Source: Thermoactinomyces mirandus (GTDB lineage: Bacteria > Bacillota > Bacilli > Thermoactinomycetales > Thermoactinomycetaceae). From it: a DNA stretch of 64,000 nucleotides. Location of the stretch: contig NZ_JACEOL010000029.1 of NCBI RefSeq assembly GCF_013868055.1, positions 18,312 to 82,311 on the forward strand, read 5' to 3'. The notes below the pieces were generated by a model. That model worked only from the letters and a program-made list of their open reading frames with translations, was not told the origin of the DNA and made no database searches. Below, one piece after another: positions 1-8,704 of this stretch. A program made the position numbers and the translations under genes. How positions within the stretch are numbered: the first letter of the stretch is position 1; every line of letters begins with the position of its first letter.

Positions 1-310
1 TATGTATCGGGTTTTCAATAACGGGACCGATGCCAGGCTTGATTTCCAACTGGACTCCGATATGCTTGAGCGGAGTCATGATATCGGCAAACAAAATGGC
101 AGCATCCACACCAAGCTGTTTAACGGGAAGACGCGTCACCTCTGCACATACTTCAGGAATTTCACTCATTTCAAAAAAGGAATATTTCTTGCGCATCTCC
201 CTGTATTCCGGCTGGTACCTGCCTGCCTGGCGCATATACCAGACCGGAATGTAAGGCGTCCTTTCCTTTCGACATGCTTTCAAAAATACATCATTGAATG
301 GTTTGTTCAT
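1..310 (-). CDS. hemE: Uroporphyrinogen decarboxylase, N-terminal part (cut by window edge)
   Basis: The minus strand from an ATG at 310 reads [19 protein letters not shown], followed by [17 protein letters not shown], the conserved N-terminal substrate-binding signature of uroporphyrinogen decarboxylase. The enzyme decarboxylates uroporphyrinogen III to coproporphyrinogen III in cytosolic heme synthesis. About 103 residues are present and the frame is still open at the left edge. An AGAGG ribosome site lies just upstream of the start. A Crp/Fnr-like palindrome sits about 95 bases upstream, which could link heme supply to respiration, but this is inference. The family call is firm from the RQAGRY motif alone. 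Confidence 0.93.
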   Translation of the reverse strand, partial: MNKPFNDVFLKACRKERTPYIPVWYMRQAGRYQPEYREMRKKYSFFEMSEIPEVCAEVTRLPVKQLGVDAAILFADIMTPLKHIGVQLEIKPGIGPVIENPIH

Positions 311-404
311 ATTATCAACCTCTTTGATCATCACGATCTTTTTTGTTTTTGCAAATACAACTCAGGCCAACCATTTTTATTTTAATATGTAATTTTTAAG
401 AATG

Positions 405-420
405 AGTGATGATGATCACA
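405..420. promoter_or_regulatory. Crp/Fnr-like palindrome
   Basis: AGTGA-N6-TCACA, one mismatch from the symmetric Crp/Fnr consensus. It lies between hemE (minus) and the norB relic (plus) and could have served either. The rest of 311-693 holds no convincing gene; an AGGAGG ribosome site at about 679 belongs to the norB relic. Confidence 0.45.
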
Positions 421-693
421 AATCCTTAAAAATGTTTCCTGCAAAAAAATAATAAAATCCCATTATACATTTTTGATAAATGATATCACAATCTGCCTTT
501 CTGTCAACCAGAATCCCCGTGTTTATTGCGGAAAACGCCAAAATTCGGCTGTATCGATTCAAGTCACAACAAAGAGGCAGAAAACTTTGATCAGTTCTTT
601 GAAAATGATAAAAAAACATTTTCCGTTTTGAATAGAGAATGAGGCCATTGAAAAAACTACCCGTAATAATGCAGATTCAGGAGGTCCAGGCAG

Positions 694-1172
694 ATGCGGA
701 TTAGCAAGCTACGAATAGGCTTTACCCTTGTATTTGTCATTTCATTTGCCATTCTGTAATATTATAGTGGGGAAATTTACCAGACAATGCCTCCAATCCC
801 CAAACGGGTAGTTACCACGACAGGTACTGTCCTGTTTACGGAAAAGGATATCAAGGATGGGCAAAATGTCTGGCAATTCATGGGCGGACAGGAAGTGGGA
901 ACAATCTGGGACCATGGCGCATACGTAGCGCCGGACTGGAACGCGGACTGGCTGCATTGGGAAGCCATGTGGCTTCTTAACATACTCACCTTGCCATTGC
1001 CGAATACTGGCGCTGGTGGGTGGTTCACCTGTGGGTAGAAAGTTTCTTTGAAGTATTTGCAACGGTTGTGATCGCATTTTTTTACACGCATGGGCTTGTT
1101 GAAAATTTCCACAGCCAACACTTCGGTGTTGAAAACACTGATGCTCATGCCAATCACCACCTCCATCAATAA
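694..1172 (+). pseudogene. norB: Decayed quinol-dependent nitric oxide reductase (qNOR)
   Basis: An ATG at 694 behind an AGGAGG site opens a hydrophobic N-terminus that meets an in-frame TAA where the family has a small residue before YYSGEIYQ. Reading on gives PPIPKRVV, LFTEKDIKDGQNVWQ, GQEVGTIWDHGAYVAPDW and ADWLH, diagnostic of the periplasmic domain of single-chain quinol NO reductases. After that the frame is lost. A second frame gives EYWRWWVVHLWVESFFEVFA, a later transmembrane segment of the same protein. Well over 100 intervening residues and almost all of the catalytic C-terminal domain are missing. This is a genuine relic with a nonsense change, an internal deletion and a truncation. 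NO reduction by this gene is lost. Confidence 0.9.
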
Positions 1173-1191
1173 AAAATGACCATAAAAAACC

Positions 1192-1220
1192 AACGGCCCA
1201 TTTGAAACAGGGCCGTTTTT
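1192..1220. terminator. Rho-independent terminator after norB relic
   Basis: AACGGCCC and GGGCCGTT form an 8 bp stem with a 10 base loop, followed by a T-run on the plus strand. An A-run before the stem makes it potentially bidirectional, also serving the hemerythrin gene. Confidence 0.8.
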
Positions 1221-1415
1221 CATTCCAACCTCCCCATCGAACAGTCAATTCGATGACGGACCCAAATAATCCGGGTTTTGTTCAAATAAAGATTTTAAAA
1301 TCAATTCCCCCAATCCGAACCAGTGCTTCTTGTCTTGCCCGTGCTCCTATCCCAATTGAAATTACATTTTAAAATATACTGTCAAAATATAACACATATT
1401 TTTGCTGGCTTGTCT

Positions 1416-1955
1416 TTAAACGGTTTGGATCATTTTTTCCAAATCATCTTTTTCCCTGTCTGATAATAAACGTTCTCCCATGGGAAACAGAACCTTTTCT
1501 TCCTTCATGAAGTGATCAGACAGGACAGTACAGCAATCGATCATAAATATGGCGATTTCCTTTGCCTGTTCCGCATTTACCGGTTCGTTCAGCTGGCCGG
1601 CCTTTGTGATAAAAGATTCCAGGTTTTTCTTTGCCAGCTTATGTTCATATTCCATGACGGCAATCGGACCTGTTTCCCGGCCTATATATTTGGCAATTGC
1701 CGGAAATACAAAATCATCTTCGCGCTTTGAGTGCAGATACAATTGCCGCTGAAACTGAATGGCTTTCTCTCTCAGAACATTTAACAAATCCCGCCAGTCC
1801 GAAATGCTGTCGTCTTCTCCAATTGCTTGTGCCAGCTGTAACGAGAGTTCCATCTGTTCTCTCAGTTGAACATGTTCCTGTTTCAATTGGGAAAAGGCCG
1901 GCCCCAAAGAAACTTCTTCTCCCATTGAATGGCACTGAAAGGACATATTTTCCAT
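1416..1955 (-). CDS. Hemerythrin HHE-domain protein
   Basis: A 179-residue, mainly helical protein with the spaced His/Glu ligands expected of a diiron HHE domain: LYLHSKREDDFVFP near residues 92-105, EYEHKLAKKN near 121, and SDHFMKEEKVLFP near 146-158. Such proteins bind O2 or NO, or help repair iron-sulfur centres under nitrosative stress. A GGAGG site precedes the ATG. A TGTGA-N6-TCACT palindrome lies about 60 bases upstream of the start. The position between a qNOR relic and a Crp/Fnr gene suggests it belonged to an NO-response cluster and outlived the reductase. The exact ligand is unknown. Confidence 0.85.
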   Translation of the reverse strand: MENMSFQCHSMGEEVSLGPAFSQLKQEHVQLREQMELSLQLAQAIGEDDSISDWRDLLNVLREKAIQFQRQLYLHSKREDDFVFPAIAKYIGRETGPIAVMEYEHKLAKKNLESFITKAGQLNEPVNAEQAKEIAIFMIDCCTVLSDHFMKEEKVLFPMGERLLSDREKDDLEKMIQTV

Positions 1956-2013
1956 GTTATTCCCTCCTGTTTACAAGCATAAAAACATTGTATCCTGATT
2001 TGTTCATTTTTAT

Positions 2014-2029
2014 TGTGACGTTTATCACT
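2014..2029. promoter_or_regulatory. Crp/Fnr-type box upstream of the hemerythrin gene
   Basis: TGTGA-CGTTTA-TCACT, which fits the Firmicutes Crp/Fnr consensus. It is 59-74 bases upstream of the hemerythrin start. Confidence 0.6.
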
Positions 2030-2133
2030 TTACGCCCAAAGATCACCACTTTAATCACCCCATCGCTTTCCGCTTTCACAAATATTCCTGTCATAGGTAT
2101 CCGCTTTCTGATAAATGATAATACCGATTTGGA

Positions 2134-2149
2134 TGTGACTTAGATCAAA
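2134..2149 (+). promoter_or_regulatory. Crp/Fnr-like box upstream of the DUF2249 remnant
   Basis: TGTGA-N6-TCAAA. A possible -10 element TATAGT lies at 2172-2177, which puts the box centre near -42, the usual position for class II activation by Crp/Fnr proteins. Confidence 0.5.
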
Positions 2150-2199
2150 CTATCCCTTTTATCGATTGTAGTATAGTTAAAACCAGTGGGGGAATTGGC

Positions 2200-2307
2200 A
2201 TGAGGCAAAACGAACAGCAATCCATTGAACTGGACGTCCGTGATGACTTAAGGAAAAGATTGGACCCTTTTAAAAAAATCATCGATGCCATTAAAAACTT
2301 AAACTAA
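2200..2307 (+). CDS. Short DUF2249-like protein, probably a truncated remnant
   Basis: ATG at 2200 behind a GGGGGA site encodes 35 residues including ELDVRDDLRKRLDPFKKI. This matches the beginning of DUF2249 proteins (usually about 70-80 residues), which accompany nor and hemerythrin genes. The second half, with the LHAPFKPVPLL-like strand, is absent, so the product is probably non-functional. Its TAA overlaps the ATG of the next frame. The family call rests on a short match. Confidence 0.5.
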   Translation: MRQNEQQSIELDVRDDLRKRLDPFKKIIDAIKNLN

Positions 2308-2602
2308 TGAAGATCAACTCATTTTGCTATATCGACAAACTTTGGGATAACACTGGTACAGCAAAACAGTGGAACACGTTTACGGTTCACGTAATCTTTG
2401 CTTTATTGTGCCTGCTTTTAACAGGATTGACCGGAATGATCACGGGTTTTGGTTTTGCGCTTGGGCAGGAATTGCTTTCACTTTAAAAATCAATGTCTTC
2501 ATAACAATCTACCTGTTGATTTTTGCCGGAGCAGCCATTGAGCAAGAAAAAACCGACCATCGCATTTCAGTCAACAGGAACAGGAAAAGCGAAAAAATTT
2601 AA
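2307..2602 (+). pseudogene. Small two-helix membrane protein, apparently frameshifted
   Basis: ATG at 2307 encodes 59 residues with one clear membrane helix (VIFALLCLLLTGLTGMI) and stops at 2486. A second hydrophobic helix (FITIYLLIFAGAAIEQ) and a basic tail continue in another frame to 2602. Joined, they would make a protein of about 98 residues with two helices. I do not recognise the family. Position suggests a small nor/respiratory accessory protein. It may alternatively be a genuine 59-residue protein. Confidence 0.35.
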
Positions 2603-2639
2603 TCTACTGATCCAGAATAAGGGGGTGAGGAAAACAAGC

Positions 2640-2655
2640 TGTGATAATTATCATA
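2640..2655. promoter_or_regulatory. Possible Crp/Fnr-like palindrome upstream of the regulator gene
   Basis: TGTGA-TAATTA-TCATA with a perfect TGATAATTATCA core. It lies 366-381 bases upstream of the Crp/Fnr start, so autoregulation is only a suggestion. The remainder of 2603-3020 shows no gene. Confidence 0.3.
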
Positions 2656-3020
2656 AACCGAAACATAGTATTCATCTTTTTGTCAATAAATAATATGAAT
2701 TTGGCGGAAAATTGCTCGAAAAAATTGAAAAATACGGCTTCATATCTGTATATTTCCTGTGCTGGAAACGACTTTTTTCCCTTTTTTGTGAAAAGATTTC
2801 TCACTTCATCTTATGGTACTATAAATATTAATGTATCACCACGTTAAGCCGCTTTTTCCCTGTTGGTTACCGCATCATGGATGGAAGGTTGCTATTTTGC
2901 AGTCGTACAGCCTTCAAAAACAGGGGATCATAATCTCAACCAGCCATCATACTGTGCCATTACTTGCCAATAAATTTTTTTCCAATTTGTGACCCGGTTA
3001 AAAATGGAGGTATTAAACTG

Positions 3021-3713
3021 GTGGATAGCAAACTTGATTTTTTAAGACGTGTTTCTTTGTTCAGCGAAATGACAGATGACGAACTGGAACAAATCGCCCG
3101 GATTACCGATTTGCGCCAGTATCCAAAAAATTCAACCATCTTTGTGGAAGCACAGGAACGGACAACGATTTACTTTATCCAATCCGGCAGTATCAAAATA
3201 ACCAGGGTGGATAACAGTGGCAACGAACAGGTGATTACCCTGCTGCAAAAAGGGGATATGTTTCCCCATGTTGGCTTTTTCGATGATTCCCCGTATCCGG
3301 GAACAGCCCAAACCATTACGGATTGCAAACTGCTGGCCATCTCCATCAGGGATTTTGACCGTTTGTTAAATTCGAATCCACAGATAGCAAAATCGGTCAT
3401 GAAAATCATGGCCAAAAAAATCCTTGATCTGCAAAGCCGCCTGCAAGTGGTGATTTCGGGAGATGTTCAACAGAAGGTGATTCAGTCTTTATTGCATTTG
3501 GTTCAGGAATACGGAATCGTCAAGGAAGACGGCATTCTGATCTCCATTCCCTTGACTCACCAGGATCTTGCAAACATGCTCGGAATGTCGCGAGAATCGG
3601 TCAATCGGGTCCTGAACCAGCTGAAAAAGGAAAAAATACTCAGTATCAACCGCAAGGGAATTCTGATTTGCAATCTGAATGCTCTGGAAAACAAACTTTC
3701 TCTTAAGGAATAA
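3021..3713 (+). CDS. Crp/Fnr-family transcriptional regulator
   Basis: I place the start at GTG 3021, ten bases after a GGAGG site, giving 230 residues; an in-frame ATG at 2964 has no ribosome site. Residues about 8-125 are a cyclic-nucleotide-type jelly roll (FLRRVSLFSEM, IYFIQSGSIKITR, LLQKGDMFPHVGFFDD). A dimer helix follows, then a winged helix with LTHQDLANMLGMSRESVNRVL. Neither the N-terminal nor the C-terminal cysteine cluster of oxygen-sensing FNR proteins is present, so it is not an iron-sulfur FNR. It resembles NnrR/DNR/ArcR-like sensors in context and is the obvious candidate reader of the TGTGA-N6-TCACA boxes nearby. The ligand is unknown. Confidence 0.85.
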   Translation: MDSKLDFLRRVSLFSEMTDDELEQIARITDLRQYPKNSTIFVEAQERTTIYFIQSGSIKITRVDNSGNEQVITLLQKGDMFPHVGFFDDSPYPGTAQTITDCKLLAISIRDFDRLLNSNPQIAKSVMKIMAKKILDLQSRLQVVISGDVQQKVIQSLLHLVQEYGIVKEDGILISIPLTHQDLANMLGMSRESVNRVLNQLKKEKILSINRKGILICNLNALENKLSLKE

Positions 3714-3828
3714 CTGAATTATTCTGATTAAACAACGAACACGTCTTATTTCAAATACAAATCAGTTACCCAAAAAACAGCTATTTTAAAATAACCATTT
3801 TTGGACTTATTCCGCAATTTGAAAATAC

Positions 3829-3860
3829 CACCATGAATAACTCCTGAGTTATTCATGGTG
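3829..3860. terminator. Bidirectional terminator between the regulator gene and lacD
   Basis: A perfect 13 bp inverted repeat (CACCATGAATAAC / GTTATTCATGGTG) with a six base loop between two convergent genes. Confidence 0.75.
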
Positions 3861-3894
3861 ATGTATCTTTTTAGAAAATAGAGCTTTTGACTGA

Positions 3895-4881
3895 TCAGGC
3901 TTTCCAGGGGATAGCCGTTTTCTTAACGGCATCCAACACATTATTCAAATTGGCCAGCCCTTTGGTTTCCAACCACTGATAAAAAGCTTTTTCTCCTTTT
4001 TCCGCAAAGGGCTTGACACCATCCTGCCAAATTGCCCTTCCGCATAAGCATCCGCAAAATCTGGACTGTGCCTCTTTTGCAAAGTAAAGCGTATCGATAA
4101 ACTGCTCATTGGTTACCCCGCCGCTCAAATAGATGAACGGTACTTCGCTTTTCTCGGAACATCGACGGTAAAATTGTGCGGCCTCATCTGCACTGAAAAC
4201 GGGATGAGCATCGTCATGGCGAGAATAGCCCTCGATGTGGTAAATCGCTACAGGCACCTCTACTTTCAACAAATCAATCCCATAGCATTCCTTTGAAAAT
4301 TCTTCCATAAAATACTCGATGATCCCCGGTTTCACTTTGGCAAATTCCGGGCTTTTGGCGGGCAATCCCTTTTCGCTGTAAGAAACCGGTTCTAAAATAA
4401 AGAGAAGGTCATTTTGTCTGCACTCATCGCCGACACGTTTAATGAATGTTTTTTTTATGGAATTAACCACTTCATCTTCATCAGGATCATAATAGACCAG
4501 CAGTTTAAGCGCATGAACTCCTTTACGCGCCAGATCAGAAACGGCATAATGATCGACCAGATTGGGCAGGCGCCCCTTGCTTGTCGTGTCATAACCCGTT
4601 TTCTCATACGCCATGATCAAGCCGATATCCTTGTTCAACTTCTCCGCCGCTTCCCATCCATATTCCGGGTCCAGCAAAAGGGAGGATGACCGGTTTCCCA
4701 GTATTTCACTTACACCTTTTTTAAAACGGGTTAATCCATCTTGGTAGGAAATCTCTTGATTCAATGAGCTGATCATTTTCCCCAGACTTCCGCGCTGATC
4801 CATGGCTGTCGCCAGGATGATTCCATTCTTATCCGAAATTGCCTCAAGTCCTTTTTGTTTTCCAGGTGTTAATCTTCTCAT
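3895..4881 (-). CDS. lacD: Tagatose 1,6-bisphosphate aldolase
   Basis: A class I (Schiff base) aldolase of 328 residues, the usual LacD length. It starts MRRLTPGKQKGLEAISDKNG and carries ATAMDQRGSL, SSSLLLDPEYGW, LKLLVYYDPDEDEVVN and FIYLSGGVTNEQFI, all LacD signatures. It splits tagatose-1,6-bisphosphate into glyceraldehyde-3-phosphate and dihydroxyacetone phosphate. It is the last gene of a minus-strand operon that also encodes LacC, a PTS and LacAB, and follows lacC by 13 bases. The whole pathway is in place, so the assignment is very secure. Confidence 0.95.
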   Translation of the reverse strand: MRRLTPGKQKGLEAISDKNGIILATAMDQRGSLGKMISSLNQEISYQDGLTRFKKGVSEILGNRSSSLLLDPEYGWEAAEKLNKDIGLIMAYEKTGYDTTSKGRLPNLVDHYAVSDLARKGVHALKLLVYYDPDEDEVVNSIKKTFIKRVGDECRQNDLLFILEPVSYSEKGLPAKSPEFAKVKPGIIEYFMEEFSKECYGIDLLKVEVPVAIYHIEGYSRHDDAHPVFSADEAAQFYRRCSEKSEVPFIYLSGGVTNEQFIDTLYFAKEAQSRFCGCLCGRAIWQDGVKPFAEKGEKAFYQWLETKGLANLNNVLDAVKKTAIPWKA

Positions 4882-4894
4882 TTGTTTTCCTTCC

Positions 4895-5830
4895 TCAAAT
4901 CGTCATTGTTAGATTTTCTACTATCATTTGCTGCATGCACCAGGTCAATTTTCCCGTATTTATATAACCTGTTTTTTCCTCCATGGCATTCAAGACTCCC
5001 ATGGCCAAACCGAACCTGACCAATTTCTCTTCCACAAGTCCCCGCGCAAAACCGGCTGCAAAACCGGCCAACACGGAATCTCCCGATCCCACCGGATTTT
5101 TTACATCAACCCTTGGCATCCTTGCTCTGTAACAGGCATGTCCATGTTTTACGATGGCGCCATCCGCGCCCAGGGTGACAACCACCCAGGGGATCCCTGC
5201 AAATATTTCTGCTTTCAGGGCATTGATAATTTGTTCTTCTTTTTCCGGTTTGCCGCCAAGCAAATCCGCCAGTTCATCCTGATTCGGCTTGATCAGGAAA
5301 GGCTTATTGGCTTTGGCGAGCGTAGATTTAAGCAATTCACCATTTGTATCAAGTAAAACGGGAATACCGTTTGCTGTTTCAATCAATTTGCCATAATAAT
5401 CTTTTGCCAGCCCTTTTGGCAAACTTCCGGACAGGGTTACCACTTTTACAAGGGGGACGAATTCCGAAAACCATTTCAGGAATTGATCAGACTCACTTTT
5501 TGAAACAAGCGGGCCGCTTTCCAGAATCTCAGTCTGTTTTCCCTCATGGATGATGGCAATGCAGTTTCTGGTGTTTCCTTTTATGGAAACAAAACCATTA
5601 TGGATCCCCAGTCTGGAAAGTTCAGACCTGATAAAGTGCCCAAGGCTGCCTCCGAGAAAACCGGAAGCGGCCACATCTTCCCCCAGTTGGCGCAAAACCC
5701 TCGCCACATTCAAACCTTTTCCGCCTGCTGTTTTGGATACGCGGTTGACCCGGTTAACCTGATCCGGCAAAAAACGATCCATTTCATATCGAATATCTAC
5801 TGAAGGATTTAACGTAATTGTGCAAATCAA
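4895..5830 (-). CDS. lacC: Tagatose-6-phosphate kinase (PfkB family)
   Basis: 311 residues, starting MICTITLNPSVDIRYEM, with the PfkB N-terminal motif KTAGGKGLNVARVLRQLG (about residues 33-50) and the C-terminal catalytic motif NPVGSGDSVLAGFAAG (about 245-260) containing the GDS base. It phosphorylates tagatose-6-phosphate to the 1,6-bisphosphate. The 1-phosphofructokinase family is the close alternative, but the position between gatC and lacD supports LacC. It follows gatC by 53 bases. Confidence 0.92.
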   Translation of the reverse strand: MICTITLNPSVDIRYEMDRFLPDQVNRVNRVSKTAGGKGLNVARVLRQLGEDVAASGFLGGSLGHFIRSELSRLGIHNGFVSIKGNTRNCIAIIHEGKQTEILESGPLVSKSESDQFLKWFSEFVPLVKVVTLSGSLPKGLAKDYYGKLIETANGIPVLLDTNGELLKSTLAKANKPFLIKPNQDELADLLGGKPEKEEQIINALKAEIFAGIPWVVVTLGADGAIVKHGHACYRARMPRVDVKNPVGSGDSVLAGFAAGFARGLVEEKLVRFGLAMGVLNAMEEKTGYINTGKLTWCMQQMIVENLTMTI

Positions 5831-5883
5831 CTTTTACCACCTTGTTTCAGACCCATTTATCCATTAGAATGACAAATATGCTG

Positions 5884-7293
5884 CTATGCAGTTTTTTCTT
5901 CTTCATATTTTTGATTTCGTTTTTTCATTTGTTTCAGGTACCATATGAACAACGCCAGGTAAGCTGCCAGTGCCAATAACGTTACCGCCAGATTTTGAAT
6001 GTTGAAATTGGCACCCAGTTCACCAACCAGAATGGCAAGAAATTTTTCAATCGGCCCTTCCAAAGTGGAGTGTGTAATCATGACATTGCTTGCAACTCCA
6101 CTGGGGAATGCGCCGACCGATTTGGCCGTTTCCGTCACAAATGGAGCTATGGCTGTTCCGGACAGCAGGAATACGGGGAGCATGATGGTTCCGATGATGA
6201 TCATCCTCAATATTCTTCCGCGCGTTACAACCAGCAGGGCCGGTGTTAAACCAATGGCGATGATTCCTCCCAACGGAAGAATACGGTTACCCGGAATGAT
6301 CAGGGCGATCAGTAACATGATGGGTGCAAGCACATTGGCTGCCGCCCACATTTCCGGCCTGGCGGCAAGGAAAGGCCAGTCGATGCCGATATTGAATTTT
6401 CGCCCTTTCAGCCGCTTGCTCATAAAGTTGGTAATTCCTTGTGACAAAGGTTCGACAGCGGCAATAAACCATGTACCCACAACAGAGAAAAGTTCCAGGG
6501 TTACCCCGCCAATAAAAGCCAAAGTGAAAATTGTTTGTATGCTTTGCTGGCTCAGAATCCCGACAAAAGCTCCGAGATAAACCCCAATGGCAAATTTGCT
6601 TCCCCAGAATCCGATTTTTTCATTCAGTGTTGCGGCATCAAAGTCATATTTGTCAATAAACGGAAATACCTTGTCAAAAACCTTGTCAAAAACCATGATC
6701 AAGGGATTTAACATAAAGTTAAGATGAGTGGTTGTGGTCGGGTTTGTATCAGGCATGTTTAACAGATCATTGAAAGTTGGCTTCATAATATCGGCATTGA
6801 TAAATTTCAAGACTCCCAAAAATGCTACAAGCAGAGTTGCCAACAAGAGATTGTGCGAGTAATACATGACAATTAAACCAATGATCGCCAAATGCCAGAC
6901 ATTGAATATGTCGACGTCTAGGGTGTTTGTTTTGTTCAGAATGAGCATGATGATATTGATGACGATTACAATCAACAGAAAATATAGTGTATATGCCGAT
7001 CCCCAGGTAATCGTGGCCAGTGGTGCCCAACCCACGTCCGTGATAGACAGTTCAATCCCGGTGGATTTGACAAAATCCTGCAGGGCCGGTGCGAAATTGC
7101 CCGTCAAAATTTCGATGATCACGCCCATACCTGTCAAGGCAATCGCCAGTTTCAAACCGCCTTCGATCGCTTTGCCGACCGGAACACGCATCAGCATTGC
7201 CAGAAGAGCCAAAACGATAAACATCATCGGAGCAGCACCCAGATTGATAATTGGCTCAAAAACAAGGTTGGCAAACTTGATGATTGCGTCCAA
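5884..7293 (-). CDS. gatC: PTS galactitol/galactose-type transporter subunit IIC
   Basis: A polytopic membrane protein of 469 residues with about a dozen hydrophobic segments. It contains the GatC/SgcC-type N-terminus (FEPIINLGAAPMMFIVLALLAM) and THSTLEGPIEKFLAIL near the C-terminus. It forms the membrane channel that carries and phosphorylates the sugar together with the IIA and IIB products encoded just upstream. Because galactose-6-phosphate isomerase genes lacAB share the operon and no galactitol-phosphate dehydrogenase is visible, the likely substrate is galactose rather than galactitol. This is inference from context. Confidence 0.9.
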   Translation of the reverse strand: MDAIIKFANLVFEPIINLGAAPMMFIVLALLAMLMRVPVGKAIEGGLKLAIALTGMGVIIEILTGNFAPALQDFVKSTGIELSITDVGWAPLATITWGSAYTLYFLLIVIVINIIMLILNKTNTLDVDIFNVWHLAIIGLIVMYYSHNLLLATLLVAFLGVLKFINADIMKPTFNDLLNMPDTNPTTTTHLNFMLNPLIMVFDKVFDKVFPFIDKYDFDAATLNEKIGFWGSKFAIGVYLGAFVGILSQQSIQTIFTLAFIGGVTLELFSVVGTWFIAAVEPLSQGITNFMSKRLKGRKFNIGIDWPFLAARPEMWAAANVLAPIMLLIALIIPGNRILPLGGIIAIGLTPALLVVTRGRILRMIIIGTIMLPVFLLSGTAIAPFVTETAKSVGAFPSGVASNVMITHSTLEGPIEKFLAILVGELGANFNIQNLAVTLLALAAYLALFIWYLKQMKKRNQKYEEEKTA

Positions 7294-7342
7294 TATAGTT
7301 TCCTCCCCCTATTTCATCGTTGTTTGTTCAAACTTATTTTCT

Positions 7343-7645
7343 TTATTTCTTTAAATTCCTGATCACTTGTTCCAGTTCATCAAACACCGGATCGGCCATG
7401 GCTGGAATCCGGTACAGAATCGGTCCTGCTTCTATAACGGGAATTTCAATGGAAAAACTGAATTTCGGTTTGGATATGGGTGTGAATATATCATAGTTTT
7501 TCAATGTATCTTCTGTGATATCTTTTATAACAATCGTATCCACCTTTACATCAAACCCGCGTTTTTTCATTTCTTCCTCAATAGCCGTTTTTATTTGGTG
7601 GCTTGAATTGATCCCGGCTCCGCAGGCAGCCAAAATTCTGATCAT
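7343..7645 (-). CDS. gatB: PTS galactitol/galactose-type subunit IIB
   Basis: A cytosolic domain of about 100 residues starting MIRILAACGAGINSSHQIKTA. The cysteine in the AACGAG loop is the phosphorylation site of GatB-type IIB proteins. The ATG at 7645 is preferred because a GGAGA site lies nine bases upstream; an upstream GTG is too close to it. It accepts phosphate from GatA and hands it to the sugar bound by GatC. It is followed at 50 bases by gatC. Confidence 0.92.
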   Translation of the reverse strand: MIRILAACGAGINSSHQIKTAIEEEMKKRGFDVKVDTIVIKDITEDTLKNYDIFTPISKPKFSFSIEIPVIEAGPILYRIPAMADPVFDELEQVIRNLKK

Positions 7646-7660
7646 TTTTAACACTCTCCT

Positions 7661-8137
7661 TTATTGTGCAGATGTCAGAAAATCGTAAATTTCCTTTTTT
7701 CCTTTTAATGATTCCAATTTTTTCATGTGTTCCCGATTGGTCATAAACTCGATCAATTCTGACAGAATATTGGTTTGGCTGTTTTTTTCATGATTTACGA
7801 TGAAGAACAGGTATTTGACAGTTAATTCCCGATCAGGTTCAATCATGTTTCTGAAAGGGATGTTCCTGTCCAATTTTACAAATACAACGGCTTTGTCATT
7901 GCAATATTCGGTTTCGGTATGTGGAATTGCCACATTTGGCATATCATCTGCGACCGGATTTAAATCCAGACCAGTGGGATAATTTTTTTCTCTTTCCAAA
8001 ATCGATTCGGTAAACCCTTTTTTCACCAAACCCTTTTGTAACAAAGTATCGCCAATGTACGCAAAAACTTCTTCCTGTGTCTGTAAATCAGTCATAAATA
8101 TCAGTTCTTCTCTGAACAAGGATTTGACCGATTCCAC
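7661..8137 (-). CDS. gatA: PTS fructose/mannitol-type subunit IIA
   Basis: A PTS EIIA type-2 domain. The active histidine is in NVAIPHTETEYCND, and the upstream EREKNYPTGLDL is characteristic. I favour the GTG at 8137 (158 residues, starting VESVKSLFREEL) because an AAAGGGGGTG site precedes it and GatA proteins usually begin with a SLF-like segment; the longer frame to 8170 adds residues unlike the family. It relays phosphate from HPr to GatB. It lies 35 bases downstream of lacB. Confidence 0.9.
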   Translation of the reverse strand: MESVKSLFREELIFMTDLQTQEEVFAYIGDTLLQKGLVKKGFTESILEREKNYPTGLDLNPVADDMPNVAIPHTETEYCNDKAVVFVKLDRNIPFRNMIEPDRELTVKYLFFIVNHEKNSQTNILSELIEFMTNREHMKKLESLKGKKEIYDFLTSAQ

Positions 8138-8172
8138 CCATTCACCCCCTTTCCTGCAAGCATCACCCATTC

Positions 8173-8691
8173 TTACTCCGTCGGGTAGCCTCCGTTATTC
8201 CATTTTTCAATGAACTCATCAAAAAAGTGTTCATCGTACAATTGATCTTTACCGTCCATGATTGAATCGATTTCTGCAATGATTCTGTCGTTTTCAGCCG
8301 ATTGCTTGTAATCCGTTTCCAAAAACGCATCTACTATCTTTTCTATCAACCCGATCCCGACAACTTGTCCGCCGATTCCCAAAACATTGGCGTTCAGTTG
8401 TTCCCTGGCATAGCGGGCGGTTGCCACATCTTCCACCAGAGCGGCACGAACCCCTTTGACCTTGGCCGCACTGATCGTTATGCCAACCCCGGTCCCGCAA
8501 AGGACAATTCCCAGATCGGCCTTGCCGCCCACGACCATTTCTGCTGTTTTTTTGCCGAAAATGGGATAGTGTGTCCGTTTTTTGTCGTATGTACCATTAT
8601 CAATTACTTCATGGCCTTTTTCCCGCAAATAATTGACCAGGTAATCCTTCACGTCTGTAACAATATGGTCGCATCCGATAGAAATTTTCAT
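8173..8691 (-). CDS. lacB: Galactose-6-phosphate isomerase subunit LacB
   Basis: 172 residues of the RpiB/LacAB fold: MKISIGCDHIVTDVKDYL, the YPIFGKKTAEMVVGGKADLGIVLCGTGVGITISAAKVKGVRAALVEDV region with the catalytic CGTG loop, and LGIGGQVVG. With LacA it converts galactose-6-phosphate to tagatose-6-phosphate. It follows lacA by 13 bases, consistent with translation from one message. The C-terminal extension HFFDEFIEKWNNGGYP is typical of LacB and separates it from RpiB. Confidence 0.95.
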   Translation of the reverse strand: MKISIGCDHIVTDVKDYLVNYLREKGHEVIDNGTYDKKRTHYPIFGKKTAEMVVGGKADLGIVLCGTGVGITISAAKVKGVRAALVEDVATARYAREQLNANVLGIGGQVVGIGLIEKIVDAFLETDYKQSAENDRIIAEIDSIMDGKDQLYDEHFFDEFIEKWNNGGYPTE

Positions 8692-8704
8692 CTGTCAACA
8701 CTCC

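Noticed and set aside
416..619. Minus-strand frame of 67 codons upstream of hemE
   Set aside because: No ribosome site, unusual composition and overlap with a regulatory palindrome; probably chance.
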